Assembly (NCBI GenBank): GCA_045531905.1
Contig: JAZSEY010000024.1
Location: 1-64,000 of the forward strand
From: RGIG6919 sp045531905
GTDB taxonomy: Bacteria > Bacillota > Clostridia > Lachnospirales > Lachnospiraceae
DNA: 64,000 nucleotides
Reading direction: 5' to 3'
Shown in pieces: positions 15,603 through 23,850 of the stretch. The stretch's first letter is position 1; each line of letters begins with the position of its first letter. The notes below the pieces were generated by a model, which saw only the letters and a program-made list of their open reading frames with translations, ran no database searches and was not told where the DNA came from. The translations under genes and the position numbers were made by a program.

Positions 15603-17912
15603 ATGAAGAATAAGAAAATGAGTACAACGATAACGTTGGCGATATTTGTGGTAGTCACCATTTGTATAGCTTTGTTATATGTTATTGCAAATAAAAGTAT
15701 GACCTCTCAGATGAAGGAATCTGAGATGGAGGCGTTACATAATTCTTTAAGTGTAGAGGCAAGCATTATCAAAGAATATATCGCTCACCAAGAGGATATG
15801 TTGATTGCGTTCAGTAATGAATCTGAAGTCATAGAATTTCTGAAGGATGTTGCTTCTACAGATAAGAAAAATCAAGCACAACAGCATACGGAGCAATACC
15901 ACGCAAGACTTAAAAATTGGGAGGGACTATATATCGGAGAATGGAACACCCATGTAATTGCCCACTCCGATAAAAATATAGTAGGCATGACCACCCGTGA
16001 GGGAGAACCTTTAAAAGAATTACAGGATGCTATGCGGTCTAGTGACCGACTTTATAATGCCGGAATCATCGTATCACCGGCATCTAAAAAACTGATATTA
16101 TCTATGTATTGTCCAGTGTACGATTATGATGGAGAGACGGTTATCGGATATGTAGGCGGTGGTCCGTTTGTTGAGGAATTAAAGGAGTTGTTGGCACCGG
16201 CAGAGAGAAAGGATGCCAACTATTACATGATAAATGTAGAAACACAGATGTGTTTGTTTGCACAAGACGAATCTTTGATAGCTACACAAATACAGGACAA
16301 GATGCTGCTTTCGGTAATTCAAAAGATTCATGAGAATCAGGATAAACAAGTAGGTGACATAGAATACTATGATGACGAGCAGGGGAAATCTGTAGCTGCC
16401 TACCAGTATATTGCTGATTATGGATGGGCACTAATATCCTGCAACAGTGAGACGGACATTTATGCTGATATTGACAGGAATATGATACTGTTGGCATATA
16501 TTTGTATAGTTGCAGTTATTATCATTGTTATACTATGCTGGGTAGTGATAAGGGTAAGCACAAGACCATTAAAGCATGTGGAAAATGCTATCGTTCAACT
16601 AGAGAAAATGAATCTAGAAAAGAACCCAATGTTGAACAAATATATTCATGGTAAAAGTGAGGTGGGGCAGATTGCAACTGCCATAGACTCATTATATGAT
16701 TCCATAGAGGATATGCTTACAGCAGAAAAAGAGAAACAAATAGCAGAGGCGAAGAATGAGTCAAAATCAAGATTCTTAGCAAGTATGTCTCATGAGATTA
16801 GAACACCTATGAATAGTATCATGGGTATGAATGAAATGATACTAAGAGAAGTCGAAGATCAGAATATTTATGATTATGCAATGAATATAAAGAGTTCTAG
16901 CAATCTTCTGTTAGGCATCATCAATGATATATTGGATTTTTCGAAAATAGATGCAGGAAAACTGCAATTAGTGGAAGTAGAGTATGATACCGCTGCTATG
17001 TTTAGGGATGCACTTCTAGGTGTTCAGTCTTATATCAGGGAAAAGGATCTAGATTTTGAAGTGGTGGTGGACGAGAACATTCCTAGCAGATTAAAGGGTG
17101 ATGAGATAAGAATAAAGCAGATACTGAACAACTTGCTTTCAAATGCTGCCAAGTACACAGACACGGGAAAAATTTTATTTTCAACTAAAAGTGAAAAGAT
17201 AGATGGTCAATTCTGTTTGGTTATGTCGGTTGAAGATACAGGTATTGGTATCAAGGAAGAAGATATAGACAAGCTATTTGACAGCTTTTCCAGATTGGAC
17301 TTAGGAAAGAATAGATATAAGCAGGGTACAGGTCTGGGTTTAAATATAACCAAGCAATTGGTTGACCTTATGAAGGGAACCCTTAAGGTAACGAGTCAGT
17401 ATGGTAAAGGTAGTTGTTTTACTGTGATACTTCCACAACAGGTCATTGATACCACACCAATAGAAAAGTTGGAGAATGTAAAAAGTAGTAGTTTTCAAGA
17501 ACGTGAGAAGGGTGCAAAGAAAACCTTTGTAAGCACATCCAGAATTCTGGCAGTAGATGACAATGCTATGAATCTTAAAGTGATAGATGCGTGCTTAAAA
17601 AATACGGGTATACAGTATGAATTAGTCAACAGTGGGAAGGAATGTCTAAGGCTTACCAGAGAGAATAAATATGATTTGATATTGATGGATCACATGATGC
17701 CTGAGATGGATGGCATTGAAACATTCCATCATATGCAGGCGGATGATAAGAATTTGAACAAGGATACAAAGGTGATCGTTTTAACAGCAAATGCTATTGA
17801 AGGGGCCAAGGAAGAGTATCTAAAAGAAGGATTTACAGAATACCTAACAAAGCCAATACTGTCAGATAAATTTTACGAAATGTTATCTCGATATCTGCCA
17901 GTGGATGAATAA
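15603..17912 (+). CDS. Hybrid sensor histidine kinase (Cache-HAMP-HisKA-HATPase-REC)
   Basis: The 769-residue protein has a membrane helix at about 8-29, a long extracellular sensor with Cache-like features (YNAGIIVSPASKKLILSMYCPVYDYDGETVIGYVGGG), a second helix near 297-320 and a HAMP-like linker. The kinase core follows, with phosphoacceptor His397 in SHEIRTPMN, N box LLSNAAKYT, G1 VEDTGIGI and G2 GTGLGL. A receiver domain ends the protein, with Asp696 in LILMDHMMPEMDG and a conserved TPI-type Lys in LTKPI. It senses an external ligand and relays phosphate internally; no separate regulator is nearby. The start has GAGG a few bases upstream. It resembles the kinases at 52596 and 54508. Confidence 0.93.
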   Translation: MKNKKMSTTITLAIFVVVTICIALLYVIANKSMTSQMKESEMEALHNSLSVEASIIKEYIAHQEDMLIAFSNESEVIEFLKDVASTDKKNQAQQHTEQYHARLKNWEGLYIGEWNTHVIAHSDKNIVGMTTREGEPLKELQDAMRSSDRLYNAGIIVSPASKKLILSMYCPVYDYDGETVIGYVGGGPFVEELKELLAPAERKDANYYMINVETQMCLFAQDESLIATQIQDKMLLSVIQKIHENQDKQVGDIEYYDDEQGKSVAAYQYIADYGWALISCNSETDIYADIDRNMILLAYICIVAVIIIVILCWVVIRVSTRPLKHVENAIVQLEKMNLEKNPMLNKYIHGKSEVGQIATAIDSLYDSIEDMLTAEKEKQIAEAKNESKSRFLASMSHEIRTPMNSIMGMNEMILREVEDQNIYDYAMNIKSSSNLLLGIINDILDFSKIDAGKLQLVEVEYDTAAMFRDALLGVQSYIREKDLDFEVVVDENIPSRLKGDEIRIKQILNNLLSNAAKYTDTGKILFSTKSEKIDGQFCLVMSVEDTGIGIKEEDIDKLFDSFSRLDLGKNRYKQGTGLGLNITKQLVDLMKGTLKVTSQYGKGSCFTVILPQQVIDTTPIEKLENVKSSSFQEREKGAKKTFVSTSRILAVDDNAMNLKVIDACLKNTGIQYELVNSGKECLRLTRENKYDLILMDHMMPEMDGIETFHHMQADDKNLNKDTKVIVLTANAIEGAKEEYLKEGFTEYLTKPILSDKFYEMLSRYLPVDE

Positions 17913-17950
17913 AAACCAAGATGGATTTCAATCCATCTTGGTTCTTTTTT
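17912..17950 (+). terminator. Intrinsic terminator
   Basis: AACCAAGATGGAT pairs with ATCCATCTTGGTT, followed by CTTTTTT, right after the hybrid kinase. Confidence 0.9.
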
Positions 17951-18085
17951 GCCCCAACTAGGCGAATTTTCTCTTGCCTAAAACTTTTTTTTAAAATAAT
18001 CTGTAATAAATGTATATGACCTGCGTCTTATTGATGTAAACGATAATCGATTATTGAGTCATAAAAACAATAAAGGAGGTGTGAT

Positions 18086-18607
18086 ATGAAGCTAACCAAA
18101 GAAATGGACCTGATTTATAAGCGTTACTACAATGATGTATATGCTTTTTGTGTGCGCTTATGTGAAGGCGGTCCGGATGTTGCAGAAGACATATGTCAGG
18201 AAACCTTTTTTAAAGCATTGAAAACTGTCAATTCCTTCCGTGGAGACTGCAAGGTTATGAGCTGGCTGTGTCAGATTGCTAAGAACACATACATATCATA
18301 TCTTCGAAAAGACAAACATTTGCTGAAGTTAAAGGACATGGAAATACTATTAGAAAATGTAGCTTCTATAGAGGTTTCGACTCAGGAAAAACTAGAGGAT
18401 AAGGAAAATGTCAAGATAATCAAGCGTATTATGGAGGAGTTGGAACCACCTTATGATGAGGTATTCCGTATGAAGGTGGTACAGGAAAAGTCCTATTCGG
18501 AAATTGCTGCTGTTTATCACAAGTCCGAAAACTGGGCGAGAGTAACATTTTTCAGAGCCAAGCAACGAATCGTAGAGCAAATGAAACAGGAGGGTCATTA
18601 TGAGTAA
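18086..18607 (+). CDS. ECF-type RNA polymerase sigma factor
   Basis: The 173-residue protein shows sigma-70 region 2 (DVAEDICQETFFKALKTVNSF then SWLCQIAKNTYISYLRK) and region 4 (YSEIAAVYHKSENWARVTFFRAKQRI), the layout of ECF factors. AAAGGAGGTG precedes the start. It overlaps the following anti-sigma gene by eight bases, so the two are translationally linked and presumably act as a pair that switches on a stress or envelope regulon. It is clearly distinct in sequence from the sigma factor at 11316. Confidence 0.92.
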   Translation: MKLTKEMDLIYKRYYNDVYAFCVRLCEGGPDVAEDICQETFFKALKTVNSFRGDCKVMSWLCQIAKNTYISYLRKDKHLLKLKDMEILLENVASIEVSTQEKLEDKENVKIIKRIMEELEPPYDEVFRMKVVQEKSYSEIAAVYHKSENWARVTFFRAKQRIVEQMKQEGHYE

Positions 18608-19244
18608 ACAGAAAATAACTTGTGAGATAATAAAAGACTTAATACCAAGCTATATGGATGATATTTTATCTAAGGAAAGTAAAGAGCTGGTTAAGGAGCA
18701 TGTGGAAAACTGTAAAGAATGTCAGAAAATGTTGGAATCTATGGAGGTGGATTTGGCAGCGGGAGAAGACGAAGATGTTACCTTATTCAAAAAGGTGAGC
18801 AAGGGATTTCGAAAAATGTATTTTTTGAAGGCTTTTCTTGCAGTGCTTATTTTTCTGATTGTGTGGTTAGTGGCTTCCTTTTATGTAATTGAGACATACC
18901 ATCCAATCTGGCCAAAGTCTTCGGTGGAAGGATTGCAGACCAATTTGAAAGTGGTAGAAATCAACGGAGAATACTACGTTCATCAGACAGATATGTACGC
19001 AATGGGTGATGTGTGTATATTAGATTTTGATTTCTCTGAGACTGGAATATACAATTTTTATTTGGGCGAACAGGGAATTCATACCATTATGCCGGGTGTA
19101 AGAGGTTATAGCTCAAGAGAAAAGTATCAGCACTTATGTAAGGTGGATGGCGTAAAGAAAATCAATTACTGCAAGCCGGACGGTACTGTTATTGTTACTC
19201 TCTGGGAAGAGGGCGATGAGATTCAAAGTTTTGTGCAAGAGTAG
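18600..19244 (+). CDS. Anti-sigma factor with zinc finger (zf-HC2 type)
   Basis: The 214-residue protein has the N-terminal zinc-binding anti-sigma domain: Cys8 in ITCEIIKDLIPSYMDD and the HxxxCxxC motif (HVENCKEC) near residues 33-40. One membrane helix lies around residues 78-98 (FLAVLIFLIVWLVASFYV), and the rest is an extracytoplasmic domain of about 115 residues. The zinc domain should bind the ECF sigma encoded just upstream and release it on signal. The start overlaps the sigma gene's end, with AGGAGGGTC as ribosome-binding site. Confidence 0.92.
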   Translation: MSKQKITCEIIKDLIPSYMDDILSKESKELVKEHVENCKECQKMLESMEVDLAAGEDEDVTLFKKVSKGFRKMYFLKAFLAVLIFLIVWLVASFYVIETYHPIWPKSSVEGLQTNLKVVEINGEYYVHQTDMYAMGDVCILDFDFSETGIYNFYLGEQGIHTIMPGVRGYSSREKYQHLCKVDGVKKINYCKPDGTVIVTLWEEGDEIQSFVQE

Positions 19245-19273
19245 CGATACGAGCAGAATAGGAGGGCATGAAT

Positions 19274-19894
19274 ATGGATAAAAAGAAATGGATAATTGGT
19301 AGTGTGCTAGCGGTTGCGTTAATCCTTGTTGCGGTGGTTGGAATACAACTTTGCAGATATAACAATATTAAGGAATATAGGGCATTGTTGCATCAGTCAG
19401 ATGAAGAATATGAAAAAGAAAATTTTAAAGCCGGATTAGGTGGATATATTAAGAATTTGGCAGTGAAGGATTCGGTGGGATATAGAATTGGTATCTATGG
19501 AATGTTATATAATAAGGAGAACTATCACAAATTGACAGAAGATTCGGCGCAGGAACGAAGTGATTATCAGTCATACGAAACCAATGACTATGCGTTGTAT
19601 TATTATTCATTAGAGGAAGTGGAACCATTTTATGTGGGAATCTGTATTACTGATGAAAATGGTGAATTTTTGTATCGGGGTATATCGAATGTGAATCAAA
19701 GAGAGCCACTGGGAACCATTCATTTTGATGAATATAAAAGGTATGAGAGTAGAATCTTTTATTTGCTAGATGAAGCTACAATCAAGCAATATGAGGAATA
19801 CAGTGGAGATACTGTACCAAAAGATAAGTATCCAAAACAGACCAATTATCGATGGGATATAATGGAAATGTTTGGTTGTAAGGAAGCAAAATAA
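19274..19894 (+). CDS. Single-pass membrane protein, third gene of the sigma operon
   Basis: The 206-residue protein has one membrane helix at about residues 6-26 and an extracytoplasmic domain rich in Tyr and charged residues. The family is not recognised. An ATG at 19268 lies only two bases after GGAGGG, so the ATG at 19274, eight bases away, is preferred. It follows the anti-sigma gene by about 30 bases with no terminator, so it is probably co-transcribed and may contribute to sensing. Confidence 0.75.
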   Translation: MDKKKWIIGSVLAVALILVAVVGIQLCRYNNIKEYRALLHQSDEEYEKENFKAGLGGYIKNLAVKDSVGYRIGIYGMLYNKENYHKLTEDSAQERSDYQSYETNDYALYYYSLEEVEPFYVGICITDENGEFLYRGISNVNQREPLGTIHFDEYKRYESRIFYLLDEATIKQYEEYSGDTVPKDKYPKQTNYRWDIMEMFGCKEAK

Positions 19895-19933
19895 AGTGAA
19901 GTTGTAGGGAAATTACATTCAGGATAAAATATA

Positions 19934-19963
19934 TTGACATAGCCGTACGAACATAAGTGTAAT
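19934..19963 (+). promoter_or_regulatory. Promoter of the HipB-like gene
   Basis: TTGACA at 19934-19939 and TGTAAT at 19958-19963 are separated by 18 bases. The first operator half overlaps the -35 box and spacer, which fits autorepression. Confidence 0.55.
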
Positions 19964-20031
19964 GAGATTATATAAAAATGTTCGTTCGGCTATATTTTAT
20001 GTGTTTTTGCATGATTTGTTCGTTCGGCTAT
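19939..20031. promoter_or_regulatory. Operator array of the HipB-like regulator
   Basis: ATAGCCGTACGAACAT (19939-19954) and ATGTTCGTTCGGCTAT (19978-19993) form a palindrome with one mismatch in 16. A direct copy, TTGTTCGTTCGGCTAT, lies at 20016-20031, and a weaker GCGTTTGGCTAT adjoins the start codon. The arrangement resembles operators of hipBA-type modules. Confidence 0.65.
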
Positions 20032-20049
20032 GAGTGGAGGCGTTTGGCT

Positions 20050-20341
20050 ATGAAATTAACAAATGCAGAAGATTTTGGATTAGCAATCAAAACAAGAAGA
20101 AAGAAATTAGGATATACGCAAGCCTATGTTTCAGAAGCGACAGGAATTAGCACAAGCTTTATTTCAGATTTGGAAAATGGTAAAAAGACCGCTGAACTGG
20201 GAAAATGATTATATAGCGTCCAACATAGAGGCTTGTCTGGAACCGGCTGCATATGAATTATTTGATGTAGGATTTCAGGATATTCAAGACATGAAACAAA
20301 GAATAATCAAATTAGTTAAGGAAAAGCAAATGCGTAAATAA
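20050..20341 (+). pseudogene. Remnant of a HipB-like antitoxin and a downstream gene
   Basis: From the ATG at 20050 the frame encodes the start of a HipB/XRE helix-turn-helix (FGLAIKTRRKKLGYTQAYVSEATGIS then FISDLENGKKTAEL) and stops at 20208, before the domain's last helix. A different frame continues to 20341 with the C-terminal part of another protein (ACLEPAAYELFDVGFQDI then a Lys-rich helix). The break around 20200 looks like a deletion fusing an antitoxin to the tail of its neighbour; that neighbour could be a toxin, but its family is not recognised. Confidence 0.6.
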
Positions 20342-20489
20342 CTATTAAAATCAGTTTGCTACGCATCGTTGCCTTCTTGCTACAGCCCATTTCTTGCGGG
20401 TTTTGACCGATGGGATTATGGTGATGTTACAGGCGATGGCCGAGTAAAATTATCATGCATGGAACGACATGCAACATGGAGGAATGATT

Positions 20490-21086
20490 ATGACATTAGG
20501 GGAAAAATTAAAGGAAGCAAGAAAAAATGCAGGACTCACGCAGTCAGATTTGGCAGAGAGTTTGTGTGTGTCAAGACAGGCAATTACGAAATGGGAGTCG
20601 GGGAAAGGCATTCCTGATGTGGAGAATCTTCGCATGCTGTCAAAGGCATTAGGTGTTAGCATTGATTTTCTGTTAGATGACGAAGAGACGATGGATAAAA
20701 CTGTCATTAAGGAACAAATTAATCTTGATGATTACGAGAAAACCGGTAAACTTCGCAGTAAAAAAGATGCAGTGGTATTTGCCAAGTATCCGGGTGCAGA
20801 CATTTATCCATTGTTGGCACAGAAAAAGAGTACCAAAGGACAAAAGGTATTTGCGGAGTTGCTTGGTTGGTTTACGGATGCGCCTTTTGGAACTGATGAA
20901 TTGTTTAATCAATTGGCGGATATGAAAAATGCATACTATCTGGTGGAGCAGGATAACAAACAGATACTTGTGATGGTTACTGAGGATTTTGTAGAATCGA
21001 GAGTGTTATCAAAAAAGATTACTACAGATAAATTCGAGATAGGGGAATATGGTTATCAGAAGGTAGCTTATAAGGTGGAAATGTAA
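20490..21086 (+). CDS. XRE-family helix-turn-helix regulator with C-terminal domain
   Basis: The 198-residue protein has an N-terminal XRE domain (residues about 1-60: LGEKLKEARKNAGLTQSDLA, VSRQAITKWESGKGIPDV, LSKALGVSIDFLL), then a linker and a mixed alpha/beta domain of 120 residues with no recognised family. It probably represses or activates nearby or unlinked genes in response to a signal bound by the C-terminal domain. An ATG at 20469 is in frame, but TGGAGG lies just before the ATG at 20490, where the domain starts. Confidence 0.88.
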   Translation: MTLGEKLKEARKNAGLTQSDLAESLCVSRQAITKWESGKGIPDVENLRMLSKALGVSIDFLLDDEETMDKTVIKEQINLDDYEKTGKLRSKKDAVVFAKYPGADIYPLLAQKKSTKGQKVFAELLGWFTDAPFGTDELFNQLADMKNAYYLVEQDNKQILVMVTEDFVESRVLSKKITTDKFEIGEYGYQKVAYKVEM

Positions 21087-21103
21087 AGATATGTTGTGTA
21101 TAC

Positions 21104-21137
21104 AAAAAGCGTGTCATAGTAGTTATGGCACGCTTTT
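21104..21137. terminator. Bidirectional intrinsic terminator
   Basis: AAAAGCGTG and CACGCTTTT form the outer stem, with CATAG/TTATG inside. It lies between convergent genes. Confidence 0.85.
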
Positions 21138-21147
21138 GTATGTTTTA

Positions 21148-22089
21148 TTACATGTTTGTAATAGTCAAAACAACAATGGATACAATGATTGAAATAATAT
21201 AAACAAAAGAAAAAATAATTGGAATCCGTTTCTCGCTGGCCGTAAAGGATTGATATTTTTTGCTATTTAGTTTGTCACTCATGATAATCCATTCACTGTC
21301 ATACAGAGAAATCGGAAGCTGTTGTTCGATTAACCGAATCACTTTCATCTTACTGGCATTTAGGGTGCCATAGGAATCTAAAATATTGACCCAAGAGATA
21401 TTTAATATGGTGCCAACAAATGAGAATGCAATGATGATGCATAATGTATTTGAAAGAGATGCACTCATTGTCAACAGAACACCTAGGAAACCGGTAATAG
21501 CACTATTGGCTGAAATATAAAAATTGCTGATGCTTTGTCTTCTTGATACAAGATTTTCGGATGTTTCCTGGTACAATTTGTATTGTTCAAATAATTCAGC
21601 TTTTCGAGCAGGATCTGCAAGAATCTTTTCGATGTCATCGGTGAAAACATTGTATTTTCCTAAATCGTAAGAACGAATACGCTCCTTAATTCCCTCAACA
21701 TTGTCAATGATGCGAGCCTTTAGTTTTGGTAATTTCGAAAATGCATCAGGTTTTGTTAGCCATTGTGGAGAAGCCAGAGTAGTGTCTAATGGATGCAAAA
21801 TTATTTCCTTGTTATGCTTTAATGCTGTTTCAATTTCCCAACGAATGTATGGACTTTCAGCAGAATGTTCTCCTTGTAAAAAGATGACTAGTTGTGCCTG
21901 TTTGATTAGTTTTTTTGCTTCGATTTTCCAAAAAGGACCACCATTTTCTAGAATTAAAACATTAGAGTGGGACGATTCATGAGGGTCGAGTTCTTTATTG
22001 TTCGCGTCGTGTGTTCCCTCCAATTGCTTGCGTAGCGATTGTGCTTCTTTATAATTGGATCCCGAGTGTACTATAAATACATTTACCAT
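21148..22089 (-). CDS. TIR-like domain fused to a RipA/SLATT-like membrane region
   Basis: The 313-residue protein has two parts. Residues 1-135 resemble a TIR or ThsB-type (MTH538) domain: first strand VNVFIVHSGSN, then AQLVIFLQGEHSAESPYIRWEIETAL, with a Glu where TIR NADases keep their catalytic Glu, then EIILHPLD. Residues 160-313 hold three hydrophobic segments (about 190-210, 215-235, 290-310) with YQETSENLVSRRQSISNFYISANSA before them, like SLATT or RipA-family octameric membrane proteins. TIR and SLATT parts both occur in phage-defence effectors, so a membrane-linked NAD-acting effector is possible. The start at 22089 is six bases from GAAGGAA. Confidence 0.72.
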   Translation of the reverse strand: MVNVFIVHSGSNYKEAQSLRKQLEGTHDANNKELDPHESSHSNVLILENGGPFWKIEAKKLIKQAQLVIFLQGEHSAESPYIRWEIETALKHNKEIILHPLDTTLASPQWLTKPDAFSKLPKLKARIIDNVEGIKERIRSYDLGKYNVFTDDIEKILADPARKAELFEQYKLYQETSENLVSRRQSISNFYISANSAITGFLGVLLTMSASLSNTLCIIIAFSFVGTILNISWVNILDSYGTLNASKMKVIRLIEQQLPISLYDSEWIIMSDKLNSKKYQSFTASEKRIPIIFSFVYIISIIVSIVVLTITNM

Positions 22090-22154
22090 ATTCATTTCCT
22101 TCTTTTGTTTGTTCTATCAATCTATATGAGAATAGTACCATCAGGACATTTAAA

Positions 22155-22256
22155 ATGCAAGTTGCAGTATCGTCAGAAAAAATGTATATTAAATGGTGCA
22201 AGACAGGTTGCAAAAACATGGCTTATGAAGGGATTTGGACGACTGCACTTTAAATA
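22155..22256 (+). pseudogene. Fragment of an AAA ATPase (AAA_14/DUF4143 type)
   Basis: In the open frame upstream of the ankyrin gene, the translation includes CILNGARQVAKTWLMKGFG. This closely matches the Walker A region of the AAA_14 ATPases that also carry DUF4143 (consensus RGARQVGKTWL), with Gly changed to Ala. The match lasts about 30 residues and then ends at the ribosome-binding site of the next gene. It is the scrap of a lost gene. Confidence 0.5.
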
Positions 22257-22272
22257 TACAGGAGATATCACA

Positions 22273-23076
22273 ATGATAATTATTTTGCTTACTTGGTTTT
22301 TTATGATGGTAGCAGCCATCGGACTTATTTTGTTTCTTATTGGTTTGGTTTTAAAACTACGAAATAAAAAGAAAAAGGCAATCGTACCGACGATACTTAT
22401 GGTGCTTGGTGCTTTGTTTATGGCGCCGTTTTTGATTATGTGGATTTATTCCATCTATGGAACTGCAAATATTGTCGATCGCAGGGCAGGAAGTCTTATG
22501 CATCAGGTGGAATTTGGGACTGTGGAAGATGTAGAGCGATTACTTGCGGAAGGTGCACCGGCTGAGTCAGATATACTACATGATGATGGAAATGTCATGG
22601 TGGAAGCTGGCGGACGCAGTGTGTTTTCTTTTATAACGTATGCTTCCCGTATCCCGGAGCGGTCAGAAAAAATGCAATTGCTTATTGATTATGGAGCAGA
22701 TATAGAACGCCGTGTTTATAAATGTGATGGCACCAGGGATGAGCATGCCAGTGAAAATGATTATGAGAATCCTGATGGTTGTGGAACCACTCCGCTGATG
22801 ATGGCTTGTAGAGCCGGGGTGTTAGAAGCAGTAGAAGTGTTGCTGGAAAATGGAGCAGATGTGAATGCTGTAGACCATTATGGAAAGACACCTTTGGTAT
22901 ATGTGGTAGAGTGTAAGAGTACGTTGTATCCAGAGGATATACAGGTGGAGATTGTAAAGCTGTTGTTGGAATACGGTGCCGACAAGGAGGTTGTTGGCAG
23001 ATACAATGACACTGCATTAGAGGAAGCCCGTGAGCGCGAAAAATATCTGATTGAGCAGGTATTGTTAGAAGAATAG
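22273..23076 (+). CDS. Membrane-anchored ankyrin-repeat protein
   Basis: The 267-residue protein starts with two membrane helices (about residues 2-25 and 38-60) and continues with ankyrin repeats. Clear repeat units are the GTTPLMMACRAGVLEAVEVLLENGADVNAVD-type unit near 175-205 and the next unit (YGKTPLVYVVE, then VEIVKLLLEYGADKEVV), with two weaker ones before. Ankyrin repeats bind other proteins, so it is a membrane scaffold or inhibitor with unknown partner. The open frame begins at 22039, but GGAGATATCACA favours the ATG at 22273 and keeps the helices at the N-terminus. Confidence 0.85.
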   Translation: MIIILLTWFFMMVAAIGLILFLIGLVLKLRNKKKKAIVPTILMVLGALFMAPFLIMWIYSIYGTANIVDRRAGSLMHQVEFGTVEDVERLLAEGAPAESDILHDDGNVMVEAGGRSVFSFITYASRIPERSEKMQLLIDYGADIERRVYKCDGTRDEHASENDYENPDGCGTTPLMMACRAGVLEAVEVLLENGADVNAVDHYGKTPLVYVVECKSTLYPEDIQVEIVKLLLEYGADKEVVGRYNDTALEEAREREKYLIEQVLLEE

Positions 23077-23086
23077 CAATATAAAA

Positions 23087-23137
23087 ATAGGGAACTTTTT
23101 GATGTGAATGCACACCTAAAAGTTCCCTGTTTTTTTA
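23087..23137. terminator. Bidirectional intrinsic terminator
   Basis: AGGGAACTTTT pairs with AAAAGTTCCCT, with an inner GTG/CAC stem and A and T runs outside, between convergent genes. Confidence 0.85.
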
Positions 23138-23145
23138 GCATATTA

Positions 23146-23850
23146 CTATTTTGTTGTATAAGAGAAGTCGCTGGTATCTACTGTTACCTTAGCGTCATCT
23201 TCGCTGTCAAAGGTAATTGTTAATTTACCATCATTTAATTCCATAGAAATAGGCCAGAAATAATCCTCAAAACTATCAATATTCTTCAATGTATTGCCAT
23301 TTGCGTCAATTACTAACAGACCAGGATTATCGTAACCGGAAATATACAATACACCATTTTCATCCACAGTACTTACAGAACCTCCGCCGTTATAATCCTT
23401 GTTTTCCCAAACAACCTCGCCTGTCCTAGCGTCAAGCGCCTTCAATACACCACCTTCATTGAGATATACTCTCCAACTTGGAGAAGAGATGATTTCGGCA
23501 CGACAGCACTGAGCAACTTCACATGGCTCTGATTCATAAGTCCAGATGACTTCATTGTTGAGAAGTCCCTTGATAACAAGGAATTCATATCCGCTAGTCT
23601 CATCTATTCTGTAATCATGCTGAATAGCGTAGTTTTCATCAGATTCTATTGTTGCTTCCGTTGTTTCGGTCATCACTTCAATCATCGCTTCGGTGGCGGT
23701 CTCAGTTGTTTCGGTTACCGCTTCTGTTGTTACTTCAGTAGGTGTTACGGCTTTTCCGGTTCCGACGGTTGTTACACCAGCTCCGCAACCTGTGCATAAT
23801 ACTGTACCCATCATAGCTACCATTGTTAAAATCATTGTCTTCTTTCTCAT
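23146..23850 (-). CDS. Lipoprotein with PQQ/propeller-like repeats
   Basis: The 234-residue protein has a signal peptide with lipobox LCTGC, a Thr/Glu-rich linker (about residues 30-70), and then strands typical of PQQ-like beta-propeller repeats (VIWTYESEP, GGVLKALDARTGEVVW, GVLYISGYDNPGLLVIDANGN). It is too short for a full propeller, so it may be a partial one or self-associate. It should be anchored outside the membrane; its ligand is unknown. The frame extends upstream to 23928, but GGAGG on the reverse strand fits the ATG at 23850 where the signal begins. Confidence 0.75.
   Translation of the reverse strand: MRKKTMILTMVAMMGTVLCTGCGAGVTTVGTGKAVTPTEVTTEAVTETTETATEAMIEVMTETTEATIESDENYAIQHDYRIDETSGYEFLVIKGLLNNEVIWTYESEPCEVAQCCRAEIISSPSWRVYLNEGGVLKALDARTGEVVWENKDYNGGGSVSTVDENGVLYISGYDNPGLLVIDANGNTLKNIDSFEDYFWPISMELNDGKLTITFDSEDDAKVTVDTSDFSYTTK

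Noticed and set aside
20369..20617. Frame with YGDVTGDGRVKL, like a dockerin or calcium-binding repeat
   Set aside because: One short match only, overlapping the well-supported XRE gene in another frame and without a ribosome-binding site.
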